Position numbers and translations under genes: made by a program | Assembly (NCBI GenBank): GCA_013407085.1 | Contig: JACCGJ010014425.1 | Location: 1-64,000, forward strand | Origin: Atriophallophorus winterbourni | Lineage: Eukaryota; Platyhelminthes; Trematoda; Plagiorchiida; Microphallidae | Direction of reading: 5' to 3' | Length of the DNA stretch: 64,000 bases | The notes under the pieces: model-generated | What the model was told of the DNA's origin: nothing | The model's input: only the letters and a program-made list of their open reading frames with translations | Databases searched by the model: none | In this document: positions 49,701 to 56,194 of the stretch, one piece after another | How positions within the stretch are numbered: position 1 is the stretch's first letter | Layout: every line of letters begins with the position of its first letter

Positions 49701-51321
49701 GCTGTCCTATTTTACATCCACTGCTTTACCTATGGAGGCATTTGCACTACTAGCAACGCTTGTTTAAATAAGGAGATTTCAGCTCTCATTTCCAGATCAT
49801 CGGTAGCTTTCGTAACTTTGGTCATCTGTGGCGTCTTTAAAGCTCAAGGGTAGAGACAATCAGGCTACAGTACGCGCGGCTTCACTGTACGGATGTGACC
49901 TGAACATTGATAAGACAAAAATAGGACGTCTGCAGGTCATAGGCAATCACTATATCCACATCATCGGATAAGTAACGCAACTATCCGTAATAAAATATTT
50001 GGTAGGGACGCAGATGTCGTAAAACAAGTTAACTTTGACGGTTAGGCCACATATTGCGAGTGGAAAATAATCGTTTTCCTAAAGCGGTTTTGTTTGCCAC
50101 TCCTAACTCGGAATGGCATCATAGTAAAGATGACCAGACTCTGACTTGGTTCAAGCAGAAGGCTTTGACAGTGCGACCGATTTTCCAGGTTTGGGTTTAA
50201 GATATCAGAATTCACGGTGGTTTCTTAGCCTTAGTGCTATGACTCAGTATCGCGTTCCGTGGACAACTTCTCCGAGTGTTTGATTAATCTTGTATGTTGT
50301 CAAGTGAAGTGGCGAAGAAAGCTTGCTATGATGCGTGACAGTGAAAGCCGCAACGAAGCTGTCATGCAGATGTCGCTCTCCACATTTACAACACTTGAAT
50401 GAATGTTTGATTAAAGTTGTGTCTAATCTTTTAGGCCTTACCCTTACCCTTTTTTCGAATTTTAATGTCACGGATGTGCTATGCGGCTAACATCGTGCTA
50501 AATTGATTGGCCAACGGTAGTGAGCTGCACGCTGAAACCCGCTAGAGTCTCACTACCATTTCTATTTCCACCTCTCATATATGTCTAGGCCTGGGCAACT
50601 TGACGGTATCTTGGCCCACGTGAAGTCTCTTACTGTGCGGCACTTTGCCTTGATCAGGCTTGTGCTTTCATACATGCATACATGGTTTTATGAAAGATAC
50701 TTGTTACTGGTGTAATGCTGTCGATGATTATGATTTTACATATTCGTAGAGGCCTCAGCAAACTGACAGCATCGCAGTGCAAGAGATACTTTCGGTGGTA
50801 TATACATACCGTTCTACAGCTGGTTATTTTAGACAGCAGTAGTGAGCAAACCCTCCAAGATCATTTGGCACCTCTTACAAGCAGGGTCTTTGAAAACGTA
50901 ATCACATTTTTAAATGATTGTGAAAATATATATATATATATTATAAATTGTAATCGTGATCAAACTTATGTGCCTCACAACTTTTAGGCAAGATGGGTGT
51001 GAGGTATTCCTGATGAGATGACCTACATATCGTCATTGCAGAGTTATACACTGATATATACATGCAGAACTTTATTATAATGATTTTTACCGATGCTAAG
51101 ATGCTCTCATTATCTACTTTATTTTCTATATGTGCTTACGAAGCCAGATAGAATCATTGTCGATAGGTCGCAATAGTAACAAAAATAGAAGCTCAAGTTT
51201 ATAATTTTCTGACAAAATAGTTGTTATTTTCAACATGTTTTCAGTAAATGTAGGTGGGGTAAAGTTTCGAGTTAAATAATTATTTGGTTTTACAGCCGCT
51301 GAATTCCGATGTCATCCATAA
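26583..51321 (+). CDS. multi-exon protein gene of unrecognised family (seven exons assembled; N-terminus uncertain)
   Basis: Exons are 26583-26900, 29184-29283, 33003-33208, 41073-41255, 45825-45991, 47359-47498 and 51296-51321. Every intron begins GT and ends AG, and all six joins keep one open frame (phases 0, 1, 0, 0, 2, 1). Together they give 1140 nt: 379 codons plus TAA (51319-51321). Protein features: a Q/S-rich start, a helical segment FNRVTDRQLGLLERYRV, a helical block with the paired motifs LFTLFEI and FTLFEI (loosely EF-hand-like spacing but without clear calcium ligands), and a charged coiled C-terminus RLSKRLERVNVQPSLKRFLE. No known family recognised. The true start may lie upstream (possibly 25500). 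A possible poly(A) signal ATTAAA lies at 51449-51454. The introns hold LINEs, PLEs, retrozyme-like repeats and an antisense BCCIP gene. Confidence 0.75.
27660..27770 (+). repeat. hammerhead-bearing short repeat (family S, copy 3)
   Basis: Six-pair helix I (CCCTAC 27684-27689 with GTGGGG 27720-27725), CTGATGA (27690-27696), helix II GTGC/GCAC with loop AAACA, helix III ACCGGT (27713-27718) and C27719 at the cleavage site. The single defect is A instead of G at 27710 (GAAA has become AAAA), which should abolish cleavage. This is the best-folded S copy. Confidence 0.65.
28165..28735 (-). mobile_element. RTE-like LINE fragment (family Y, copy 2)
   Basis: The minus strand is collinear with the copy at 30.1-30.9 kb at nucleotide level (for example GACCCAACGAGTCAAGAAGA against GACCCGGCGAGTTGGGAAGA), with more decay and no usable ORF. 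The plus-strand open frame at 28361-28660 is its antisense shadow. The copy ends at an AT microsatellite. Confidence 0.7.
28731..28766. repeat. (AT)n microsatellite
   Basis: About 18 uninterrupted AT units at the edge of a LINE fragment. Confidence 0.9.
29184..29283 (+). CDS. exon b of the unrecognised gene
   Basis: 100 nt, begins in phase 0 and ends with one extra base. Acceptor TTTTTTTCAATTTTACAG is strong; donor GTGCGTGA. Encodes LIRNRLGHDDHDRNSVREYN and TRFTLPMQLCELE. Confidence 0.75.
29395..29515 (-). repeat. hammerhead-bearing short repeat (family S, copy 4, degenerate)
   Basis: The minus strand keeps TGTGGATCCTGCCCTACTGT, CCCTAC and GTGGGG (helix I arms), and GTACAAACAGCAC. CTGATGA and GAAACC are destroyed. 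Ends ATGCAAATGAG as in the other copies. Confidence 0.55.
29965..31005 (-). mobile_element. RTE-like LINE, C-terminal reverse transcriptase and 3' UTR (family Y, copy 3)
   Basis: Two overlapping minus-strand frames. 30970-30644 has RDLLLAKDAAIIAHSKEHL, KDFGLTISASKTKVLGQG and YLGSTIADNLSLD. 30708-30436 has KLTVKTKMMVYSVCVLNALL, HGSQSWT and RRILNVSWMDRVTNAEVL. The catalytic box is AKDA rather than ADD, as in copy 1, so the defect may predate both insertions. The 3' UTR at 29.97-30.08 kb matches copy 1. It lies in an intron of the unrecognised gene. Confidence 0.85.
31545..31625 (-). repeat. retrozyme-like repeat R, partial, ribozyme on minus strand
   Basis: Hammerhead-like motif at 31574-31611: CCAC, CTCATGA (one core change), helix II TGGC/GCCA, GAA, ACCGGT, A, GCGG. 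Joined head to head with an opposite-strand copy immediately downstream. Confidence 0.6.
31626..31905 (+). repeat. retrozyme-like repeat R, full monomer and overlap
   Basis: Contains CAAGGCTCACGGAACCTGAA, the ribozyme segment at 31748-31785 (CCAC, CTGATGA, TGGC/GCCA with loop AAACA, CAT in place of GAA, ACCGGT, A, GTGG) and CTTGACCAGGAATTACTTTG. The stems are perfect but the GAA is mutated. Its end repeats its beginning (TTCTGTATT at about 31630 and 31870), so it exceeds one monomer of roughly 240 bp. Confidence 0.6.
31920..32995. other. intronic sequence without recognised features
   Basis: AT-rich. No repeat or RNA supported. Confidence 0.35.
33003..33208 (+). CDS. exon c of the unrecognised gene
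   Basis: 206 nt. Acceptor CTATTTCCCCAG, donor GTAAATAA. Two leading bases complete the codon left by exon b (GAA), and the exon ends in phase 0. Encodes IFSVLAKCSTRRYTSAEQF through PLQDEVNK. Less certain than the other exons because it was identified mainly from phase and splice signals. Confidence 0.6.
33215..34960. other. intronic sequence without recognised features
   Basis: Overlapping open frames on both strands at 33457-33747 have no recognised motif. Nothing else could be supported. Confidence 0.35.
34965..37745 (-). mobile_element. CR1-like LINE with ORF1 and ORF2 parts (endonuclease deleted)
   Basis: On the minus strand, ORF1 pieces come first: 37668-37441 with ILNDENMPGVCYVCK, and 37110-36640 with PRLLKITVNSERDLEDILLS and FAYVVWWE. 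The reverse transcriptase follows in frameshifted blocks: GVIITYWKRGISFPI (about 36390), GVPQGSVLGPILFLVYVNEV, SLFADDIKIW (about 35850) and a C-terminal part (35465-35067) with RINHHSTKLVLSIRN and RVRFTWNSLP. The endonuclease between ORF1 and RT is absent. A worn 3' end lies near 34965-34995. It is the longest CR1 remnant here and sits in an intron. Confidence 0.8.
37750..38380. other. intronic sequence without recognised features
   Basis: AT-rich; nothing supported. Confidence 0.35.
38385..38500 (-). mobile_element. Penelope-like element tail fragment (family Q)
   Basis: The minus strand keeps the TGACCTTGAC(T/C)GCGTTCACTT block and flanks seen in the 41.5-41.9 kb tail; the ribozyme part is not preserved. 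It may belong with the PLE coding remnant at 39.1-39.4 kb on the same strand. Confidence 0.45.
38935..39000 (-). repeat. retrozyme-like repeat R, ribozyme-region fragment
   Basis: The minus strand has CCAGAAACCGGTGGTG preceded by a disrupted CTGATATGACG. A GAAACC and helix III remain, but the CTGATGA has been interrupted. Confidence 0.45.
39075..39365 (-). mobile_element. Penelope-like element endonuclease remnant
   Basis: The minus-strand frame reads CYINCSNYGIKRKDCPRIYA, then DHQSLIRNCAIAENMLEVCH. This follows the PLE endonuclease order (Y-x-I-x-C...C-P-x-I-Y, then L-I-R-x-x-A-I-A-E-x-M-L-E). The YIG element is degraded. It is related to the endonuclease at 23.7-24.05 kb, where SALAEHVLDTGH occupies the equivalent place. 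Confidence 0.6.
39420..39915 (-). mobile_element. decayed CR1-like LINE, central reverse transcriptase
   Basis: The minus strand carries degraded traces of the SGVPQG...LGPILFLI box (about 39550-39610) and the preceding helix (LLLKQLTL-like, about 39680-39720). Spacing matches the 18.5 kb element. Confidence 0.5.
39930..40560 (-). mobile_element. CR1-like LINE, C-terminal end and 3' UTR
   Basis: The minus-strand frame 40538-40338 reads LISLELCTTERRRILADLIL and PLRHPFNIGSSLPTCN, collinear with residues 460-510 of the 18.5 kb element. The 3' UTR ends near 39930 with ACCATAAGCCTTGAATC, and GGATTGTACATC (about 39966-39977) matches the family's GGTACTGTACAG block. Confidence 0.65.
40565..41065. 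other. intronic sequence without recognised features
   Basis: No feature could be supported. Confidence 0.35.
41073..41255 (+). CDS. exon d of the unrecognised gene
   Basis: 183 nt, phase 0 at both ends. Acceptor TTTCATCCACACAAAAG, donor GTGAGCTA. Encodes LANSNLLEPLNLILFTLFEI through RENRRPRINLK. The LFTLFEI motif recurs in the next exon. Confidence 0.65.
41502..41965 (+). mobile_element. Penelope-like element, last codons and full tail (family Q)
   Basis: Starts with DGAEISTILRSAL and a stop, matching the end of the coding region at 24.0 kb (DGAEVSTIWRSAL), then runs collinear with its tail through CCCAAACATATTCCAATCGA. It is a severely 5'-truncated PLE within an intron, with a preserved ribozyme core (41838-41885). 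High similarity to the 24 kb tail suggests comparable age. Confidence 0.75.
41838..41885 (+). ncRNA. hammerhead ribozyme motif in PLE tail (type Q), core intact
   Basis: CTGACGA (41845-41851), helix II CTTCTG/CAGAAG (41854-41859 with 41863-41868, triloop TGT), GAAAC (41870-41874), GT and cleavage-site T41877. Helix I CTTGGT can pair with ACCCAA by bulging one C. Helix III is the loopless palindrome ACGT. All invariant core bases are present. Confidence 0.6.
42150..42345 (+). repeat. two-copy tandem repeat, period about 89 bp
   Basis: CCGACATGACGATACA (42171) and CCCGACATGATGATACAC (42260) start two diverged units; each also holds TTAAGTAATGGAACT or TTAAGCAATGGAACT. An open frame runs through both with the repeated peptide VLSNGT. 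No family recognised; in an intron. Confidence 0.5.
42990..43050 (-). mobile_element. RTE-like LINE 3' UTR scrap (family Y, copy 4)
   Basis: CGACCATGGATGTACATCAC and AATCGCATGGTTTTTCACGT match the 3' UTR at 29.98-30.03 kb almost base for base. Confidence 0.6.
43684..43866 (+). other. unassigned open frame (60 codons)
   Basis: ATG at 43684. Contains TLLSVEDIAKGGPSQWVLRV and TEYLSKELNATYVLN, which look like folded protein rather than noise. No family recognised. It lies inside the intron between exons d and e and has no clear splice signals, so it could be a remnant of another transposon coding region next to the GC-rich block that follows. Confidence 0.3.
43880..44490. other. GC-rich block, possibly a LINE 5' UTR or other repeat
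   Basis: Markedly richer in G and C than its surroundings and with overlapping open frames on both strands, none with recognised motifs. Examples are CCCGCGATCGGGTATCCCGC (about 44168) and GCCGGGCTCCGGGAGCCAC (about 44329). The composition suggests an independent origin, such as the promoter/5' UTR of a retroelement not otherwise present here. Not a CpG-rich promoter of a recognisable gene. Confidence 0.4.
44510..45820. other. intronic sequence without recognised features
   Basis: Nothing could be supported. Confidence 0.35.
45825..45991 (+). CDS. exon e of the unrecognised gene
   Basis: 167 nt, starts in phase 0 and ends with two extra bases. Acceptor TCTCTAACTTTACAG, donor GTAAGTAG. Encodes AITESLNVLLGGTLEDEQSK, ELFTLFEI and LPEEFSILCAVAERFYYRKN, an acidic helical region. 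Confidence 0.75.
46408..46535 (+). repeat. SINE-like repeat Z
   Basis: TCCAGACAAAGTGCCGCACA, GGGCTAAGCTATTGTCAGGT, then the GTGAGACACCAGCG 3' part. Confidence 0.65.
47359..47498 (+). CDS. exon f of the unrecognised gene
   Basis: 140 nt. The first base completes the Leu codon begun in exon e; the exon ends one base into a codon. Acceptor TTCTTATTTACAG, donor GTAATTTT. Encodes QSLSEETQQMQRGLLEAADF through RFLEKLMEA, predicted helical. Confidence 0.75.
48062..48155 (+). repeat. SINE-like repeat Z, 5' half
   Basis: Well-preserved 5' half from GTATGAAAGCACAAGC to CAGGCCTAGACAG. Confidence 0.7.
48315..48437 (+). repeat. SINE-like repeat Z
   Basis: GATCCAGGCAAAGTGTCGCA, GAGCTAAGATACTGTCAAGT, then AATGGTAGTGAGATTCCAGT. 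About 160 bp after the previous copy, same strand. Confidence 0.65.
48487..48492 (-). terminator. candidate poly(A) signal of the BCCIP homologue
   Basis: AATAAA on the minus strand, about 125 nt beyond the stop codon. Canonical hexamer; use not shown. Confidence 0.4.
48617..49366 (-). CDS. BCCIP: BCCIP homologue (BRCA2 and CDKN1A-interacting protein; Bcp1 family)
   Basis: Intronless 249-residue protein of the BCCIP/Bcp1 family, which in animals and yeast acts in the nucleus in ribosome biogenesis (uL14 chaperoning) and DNA repair. It matches the family along its length: LELEGFAPSTADAEGIALLL and QLFDATSVNLIQLADHIVEH near the start, GTVIKPS followed by an acidic tract (71-85), then HLFLFLNERFENLP and the end region LPFSAVTLEAPSEI through FMLFEVLRFPDILD. 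It is shorter than the human protein (about 314 residues), lacking insert segments. MPKK is chosen as the start because it follows a splice-acceptor-like TTTCAATCCAG directly. An upstream in-frame ATG (49433-49435) would add 23 residues unlike the family. The gene lies antisense within the last intron of the unrecognised plus-strand gene. Confidence 0.9.
   Translation of the reverse strand: MPKKSARLESIESEPTSLQLELEGFAPSTADAEGIALLLKQLFDATSVNLIQLADHIVEHNLWGTVIKPSTEEDEDDDEVEDDDDVVLAITTAIDLSPSAASKFPILKSLRQFLRNTISASSSVEARDKLLGFLDSHPPCHLFLFLNERFENLPLSVCGDAVAVLPGELQSAKVSPTHFLFVTLANKNNDTANYAYPEVEHLLPFSAVTLEAPSEISGSDADCAFNSYVFMLFEVLRFPDILDAMKSHV
49367..49390 (-). promoter_or_regulatory. candidate (trans-)splice acceptor at the BCCIP start codon
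   Basis: On the minus strand, a pyrimidine-rich run TTTTTCTTTTTCAATCCAG ends with AG immediately before the ATG. This suits a spliced-leader acceptor, common in flatworms, or the end of a 5' UTR intron. Confidence 0.5.
49795..50180 (+). mobile_element. decayed RTE-like LINE fragment
   Basis: Frameshifted plus-strand pieces match the 51.8-53.0 kb element and its family: ATVRAASLYGCD (about 49868), RLGHILRVENNRFPKAVLFA (about 50043) and DDQTLTWFKQKALT (about 50130). Confidence 0.6.
50240..50461 (-). repeat. repeat T (RTE 3'-end-associated), copy 1
   Basis: The minus strand reads HDSFVAAFTVTHHSKLSSPL and HLTTYK in one frame. The same peptide string occurs at 55.67-55.74 kb (HDSFLAAFTIMHQYKLSSSL), and the nucleotide block (GCGGCTTTCAC...CTTGACAACATACAAG) recurs at 52.98, 56.28 and 58.16 kb. 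Confidence 0.55.
50462..50676 (-). repeat. SINE-like repeat Z, full-length copy
   Basis: About 215 bp on the minus strand, from TATGAAAGCACAAGCCTGAT to TAGCACATCCGTGAC, with both halves. Good reference for the full unit. Confidence 0.7.
50680..51290. other. intronic sequence, short (TA)n at 50925-50942
   Basis: No other feature supported. Confidence 0.4.
51296..51321 (+). CDS. terminal coding exon g of the unrecognised gene
   Basis: 26 nt. Acceptor TATTTGGTTTTACAG. Completes the Ala codon from exon f and adds AEFRCHP before TAA. Assigned because it restores the frame and stops at once; short exons are inherently less certain. Confidence 0.55.
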
Positions 51322-51329
51322 GCATCAAT

Positions 51330-51812
51330 GAGGACAACGATTACGGAACGAGCAAGCTTCAATGCAGCATACAGGCAACTGATATATATGCACTATCAGG
51401 TATATAGGAAAAAATTACCAATTTAACGCGTATTCTTTTATACGAGACATTAAATGTGGGTGGCAAAATTGCTAGGTTTCATACGTTTAAACCCCGTATC
51501 ATCATTAGATATCGATACATGACCATTACGTAACCAGGGCGAAACGATAATTAAACCGATAGCAGAAAACGCCTGGAGTGGAATTGCATTGAGAATCAAC
51601 TCCTCAAATGGTTTACGTCGCTTTTATTCAATTCTGTGAAGGTCGTAGAAAGACGTGGTGTTAGTCTTACTTCACTTCTCTCGGCCTGCTGCACGTGCAA
51701 GTGTAGCTTACATGGGAGCATACGACGGAGAGAACGAAAAGCGGTTAGAATATGTTTGGCGTCGATCGAACAGTTATATTCATAGGAATACAATTGAACG
51801 CGTTTCGATTCC
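51330..51812. other. no gene recognised (3' flank of the unrecognised gene)
   Basis: Probable 3' UTR and intergenic sequence; a variant poly(A) hexamer ATTAAA lies at 51449-51454. Confidence 0.35.
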
Positions 51813-52980
51813 TTGAAGAGAATCAGTAATTGTTTCAATTCCTGTGAAAATCATCGGGTTATCAGTCTCATTTCAGTAGCTCCTAAAATACTGGCGTCCA
51901 TCCTGCTTCACCGATTGAGTACCAAACGGGAAGAGCAAATCTGTGAGGAGCAAACTGGGTGCATAGATCAAATTTTCACACTCCGTCAGTTACTGGAGCA
52001 ACGCCACGCTTTTCGTAGACCAACTATCGTGGTATTCCTTGACATCCGAGCGGCATTCGATTCAATCGATCGTGAAAGTCTTTGGAACTGTCTACTGAGA
52101 CATGGAGTGCCCGAGAAGTATGTTTGGATCTTGAAAGCATTATATTGCCAAACTTCGGGCAGGGTTCGAGCGTACGGACAATTGTCGTCCTCGTTCAATA
52201 TCTCCAGCGGGGTGCGGCAGGGCTGCCCTATCTCGCCGTTCCTTTTTAACTTCGCGATCGACGATGTCCTGAGAAAAGCTTTAGCTGGTCTGGTGGGCGC
52301 AGGTGTTGAACTTCTGCCGGGTGAGAGAGCTACCGATCTAGAGTATGCGGATGACATCGCACTTCTGGGAGATGACCCTCATATAATGCAACAAGCCCTG
52401 GACCGCCTGGCACTTGAAGCTTCAAGGTATGGCATGTGCTTTGCGCCTAACAAGTGTAAAACACTTACCCAGGATTGGAGCGGCTCTCTTCCAAACCTAA
52501 CTGTGTGCGATGTCAATCTTGAATTGGTCGACAGCTTTGTTTACCTTGGCAGTTGTATCTCCGCTGGCGGTTGTGTCGAGGACGAGATCTCACATCGTGT
52601 TCGCAAAGCGGGTGCAGCGTTTGCTAACCTTCGTCACCTGTGGCGTCGACGCGATGTTTCACTCCATACTAAAGGCCGAGTGTACAACGCAGTGGTGCGT
52701 GCTACACTCCTTTATGGCTGCGAAACCTGGTCTATCCGAGCGGAAGATGTCCGTCGGCTTTCTGTTTTTGATACCCGTTGCCTGCGTAGAATTGCTCGCA
52801 TTCGGTGGCAGCATTGTGTTACAAATATAGATGTCTGCAAGCGGGTGTTAGGATCAGGTGGCCACGGACTGAGAGAAATGCTGACGCATGCTCGCTTGCG
52901 ATGGTTGGGACATGTTTTAAGAATGTCTACTCACCGCTTACCGTACTGCGCCTTATTCGCAGAGCCTGACAGAAGCATAG
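51813..52980 (+). mobile_element. RTE-like non-LTR retrotransposon reverse transcriptase
   Basis: One open frame of about 390 codons. It begins inside the RT domain (ENHRVISLISVAPKILASIL) and includes EEQTGCIDQIFTLRQLLEQR, VVFLDIRAAFDSID, SSGVRQGCPISPFLFNFAID, catalytic LEYADDIALLGDD, FVYLGSCISAGGCVEDEIS, LLYGCETWSIRAEDVRRLSV and RLRWLGHVLRMSTHRLPYCA. This RT with its conserved post-RT region is found in many invertebrates, including trematodes. The endonuclease and first RT blocks are missing. The AGFRPGRG stretch usual before CIDQIF is shortened to TG. Catalytic residues are intact, but as a truncated copy it cannot move itself. Confidence 0.9.
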
Positions 52981-52984
52981 TCAC

Positions 52985-53325
52985 ATCAGCACGATAGTTT
53001 CTTTGTGGCTTTCAGTGTCCTCGTCACTCCGCTTGGCTTAATACAAAAATAAGGAAGCACTTAAAGAAGATGGGTACTGAAAGATCGCAACTGAACACGG
53101 TTTCGACACCCGAAGCGTAACCAGTATCCGCGATATCTGATCGCCGGAACCCCACTCCTTAACACGGGCTACGCCGAATTAGGAAGAGTTAGTAGTTAAG
53201 TTATTTAGCTGCGATGTAACGGTTTGGCCAATCGGGATATGGCGTCGTAAAAAGAATCCGTCTCGGCAGCCGGTGGTTTGGCATCCGTAAAAAGTGACCC
53301 ACCAGCGTAACCTATTAAGGTTGAT
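52985..53325 (+). repeat. repeat T (RTE 3'-end-associated), copy 2
   Basis: Follows the LINE ORF directly: CACATCAGCACGATAGTTTC, GTCCTCGTCACTCCGCTTGG, CGGTTTCGACACCCGAAGCG, GTTTGGCCAATCGGG and AAAGAATCCGTCTCGGCAGC. These blocks recur in order at 55.6-56.0 kb, so T is probably the 3' end of this LINE or a SINE that uses it. Confidence 0.6.
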
Positions 53326-53331
53326 CTGCTT

Positions 53332-53740
53332 TTATATAAACACATCATTACGGAAGGGCTTGTTACGGAAAGCATCGTTGCGTCTGCGTCTGCAACAGCT
53401 AACTCCTAAAATACTGCGGAGACAGCGGTTGTCTAATATTTTGAGACGCCGAATGTGGTCTTCACGTGAAGTCCAAGTTTCGCACCCATAAAGTAATACA
53501 GCCTGAACTGTAAAGTCAACCTTTGAGTAATAGGCAGTCCAGTCTGGCGCCAGAAGTGGTCTAGGTGGCGGGATGCTACTGTTACCCACGAAATACGTGC
53601 GGAAACTTCGACATTTAAACATACAGAATTATTGATACAACTACCGGGATACGTAAAACAATCTATAGTTGTAAGCGCCTGAATGTCAAGTAATAAAGTG
53701 CTGTTTGATAAGTTGATGCACTGCACCATAGCGCTACACT
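53332..53740 (-). mobile_element. decayed RTE-like LINE fragment, inverted
   Basis: Two overlapping minus-strand frames. 53729-53433 has DCFTYPGSCINNSVCLNVEV (for FVYLGSCISAGG...DEIS) and HLDHFWRQTGLPITQRLTL. 53622-53332 has VLLYGCETWTSREDHIRRLK, ILDNRCLRSILGVS. A frameshift separates them. Confidence 0.75.
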
Positions 53741-53767
53741 CGGAATGTGCAGTGCTTTCTATTTTTT

Positions 53768-53880
53768 GTCATATCTGTCTAGGCCTGGGCAACCTGACAG
53801 TATCTCAGCCCACGTGCAGTCTCTGACTGTGCGGCACTTTGCCTGGATCAGGCTTGTGCTTTCATACCATCATACCATAC
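53768..53880 (-). repeat. SINE-like repeat Z, 5' half, inverted partner 1
   Basis: Minus-strand copy ending in CATACCATCATACCATACC at its outer edge; pairs with the plus-strand copy 50 bp away. Confidence 0.7.
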
Positions 53881-53932
53881 CAGTATAGCCCGCGAATCTG
53901 TGTACGAGCCGAAAAGCAGAAGTATATCAACA

Positions 53933-54045
53933 GTATGGTATGGTATGAAAGCACAAGCCTGATCCATGCAAAGTGCCGTACAGCTAGAGACTGCACGTGG
54001 GTTAAGATACTGTCAGGTTGCCCAGGCCTAGACAGATATGAGGAA
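53933..54045 (+). repeat. SINE-like repeat Z, 5' half, inverted partner 2
   Basis: Starts with GTATGGTATGGTATGAAAGC and runs to CCTAGACAGATATGAGG. Forms a large inverted repeat with the previous copy. Confidence 0.7.
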
Positions 54046-54049
54046 GAAA

Positions 54050-54410
54050 AAAAGCATAGTCCTTATCGAGAAGATTGTCTGGCATTGTGTGAACTCCGAG
54101 AGCTGAGGTTCAATTGTTGCACAATTCCTTAATCTTATCAATTACAAAATCGAACAGAAATTGAGAAATAAGACATCCTTTTAGGACGCCATTTTTGGTG
54201 GGGAATTTCGATGAAAGGTTGTTTTAAACCCTTAGGCAACGAGATGTATGAGCATAAAGTGCACGCAGTATGTTGGCATACTTTGGCCGAACGTCTATGC
54301 ACAGTAAAGTGTTAAACAGCACATTTCGATCAATTGAACAAAACGCCTTTTAATGCTTAAGAAGATGGCTATTGTCATCTTCCGATAAGTATGGCGCATT
54401 TCTAATATCT
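54050..54410. other. no independent gene; probably 5' continuation of decayed LINE sequence
   Basis: On the minus strand this directly follows the open frame below. Degraded RT sequence may continue, but no motif is certain. Confidence 0.3.
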
Positions 54411-54411
54411 G

Positions 54412-55260
54412 TTAAAGAGTAAATAAGTAATCTACAAAGCCGCTACTAGGATGGAATCCAACTTGCTGCTCACGAATTTGAGGTTCCTTATGCGATGTGA
54501 ATCTTTGAAGGCATATGGACGTTAATAATCTCATTTTGATCGGAGTGAGACTTATTCCATGGTGATTAGAGCATGAACTTCGCACACCATGTTTTGAATA
54601 TCGGTATGATAGCTGAGTCTCCCCAGCTCTGTCGCAACCACACCTCAAAAAAAGATCGTCTAATGTACTGATTAGGATTTGACCACTTTCCTTGGATAAA
54701 ACAGGTGGTACGGCATCGGAGCGAGAAGCCTTGAATCGTTTCAGGAATTCAATACATGATCTAACTTCTAAATCACTAGGAGAATCTGCGCCAAAAGGCC
54801 AAGGATAATAGTGCGTCAAATGAGGAAATGAATCAGTCGCAGGAGGCCAGCTACATCGTTCTCGTCCAGCGTAAGAGGCAGTGATTTTATTAGTGATAAA
54901 ATTACCGTCTGATTTAGTAATAATCGCACTCGCTCCTTTGTTTTTGAGACCCGTCGACCGAATAAGTCGGAAGATTTTGCGCATGTTACCAGCATTATTT
55001 GCTAATTCCATTTGTTCGACCATATTTAGCCATCACTTTTTCCGTCTGATCGCAAACTCCGTTTAGATTCATTCAGTATACGCTCTCTCTATTGCGTTCA
55101 GGACGAGAAGGTATTGGGCGCTGCTGGTGAAGAATTTCAGTTTGGCGCTGTAAAATCTAGCGGAACCTATGGGCTGAATTTGTGGTCCCGCAGGCTGATA
55201 TTACAGCGTCCTGCCTAATCCCCCGCTATCGTGTGCCATCATTGATCGGTAGTTGCACGC
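54412..55260 (-). mobile_element. RTE-like LINE, linker and N-terminal reverse transcriptase
   Basis: The minus-strand frame 55023-54412 reads MRKIFRLIRSTGLKNKGASA, GNFITNKITASYAGR, SDLEVRSCIEFLKRFKASRS and DAVPPVLSKES, then NHHGISLTPIKMRLLTSICL and REQQVGFHPSSGFVDYLFTL. This is the part missing from the 51.8 kb copy, ending where that copy's best block begins. The region 55023-55260 continues the linker with stops. Confidence 0.8.
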
Positions 55261-55544
55261 AGCACAACTGGGAGAGAGTTACTCAAGGTAATCTTATAAA
55301 TTCCTAACACCGCAGGCCGAGTGAATTTTTCGAGAGCAATTCGATTCCCTTTAAAAGGCAAAACAGCATGATCAGAATCTATGAATGTATTTCAAAAGGA
55401 GCACAGTCCTTAATACAACTTTTCAAGCGAGCAATGATGACAATACAGTCGATTTGAGTAGGAAGTTGACTTCAAACCGATGAGCACACGGTGATACATT
55501 GACACCTTTCTTTTTCAGAAGAGATGGGGAAGGGTGAGACTTAA

Positions 55545-55583
55545 ATAGCTATATATACTATACTATACTATATATACTATACA
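55545..55583. repeat. (ATACT)n/(TA)n simple repeat
   Basis: Several TATACTATACTA-type units next to a T repeat. Confidence 0.75.
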
Positions 55584-55589
55584 AACAAA

Positions 55590-55995
55590 TTGAGATGAGG
55601 TGCCTACACCTTCAATGGAAAAGGCATTCAATAAAATTTCATGAACGAGTAAAGCGGCATCAGCACGACAGCTTCCTTGCGGCTTTCACCATCATGCATC
55701 AATACAAGCTGTCTTCGTCACTCCACTTGACAACATACAAGGTTAAGCATACACACGAAGACCGCCATGAAACACGGTTTCGGGACATATTCGGAAGCGT
55801 AACTAACCATTGTGATAACTGATCGCGGATAACCCAGCATATAAAAAGTGCTGCTCCGAATTCGGAAAGGTTACAAGTAAGGGTTTTCGCTCGTGCGCGC
55901 GACTGACTGTTTGGCCACCATGAGAGTTGCGGAAATCTGGATGTAGGGTCGCAAAAAGAATCTGTTTTGGAGGTCGGTGATCCGGCGAAAATAAG
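55590..55995 (+). repeat. repeat T, longest copy
   Basis: About 400 bp. Starts TGAGATGAGGTGCCTACACC, then CATCAGCACGACAGCTTCCT, GAAACACGGTTTCGGGACAT, TTCGGAAGCGTAACTAACCA, GACTGTTTGGCCACCATGAG and GTCGCAAAAAGAATCTG. It is collinear with 52.98-53.32 kb. A 75-codon frame runs through it, but the conserved DNA outside the frame argues against a gene. Confidence 0.6.
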
Positions 55996-56194
55996 TACTG
56001 TTAATCAACATAATCATCATCAGTCTCACTCACTCCTTTTCTAATGAATAATGAGGATCGTGCACAGAAATGTACACACCGTTCACCATGATCTGTGCGT
56101 TGGCCTTCAAGACCATACATGCCACCCAAGTGTGATTCAGACGAAGTTGGACCTAAAATGTTAGGGAACCTGTAGAACATTATGCACCGATACA

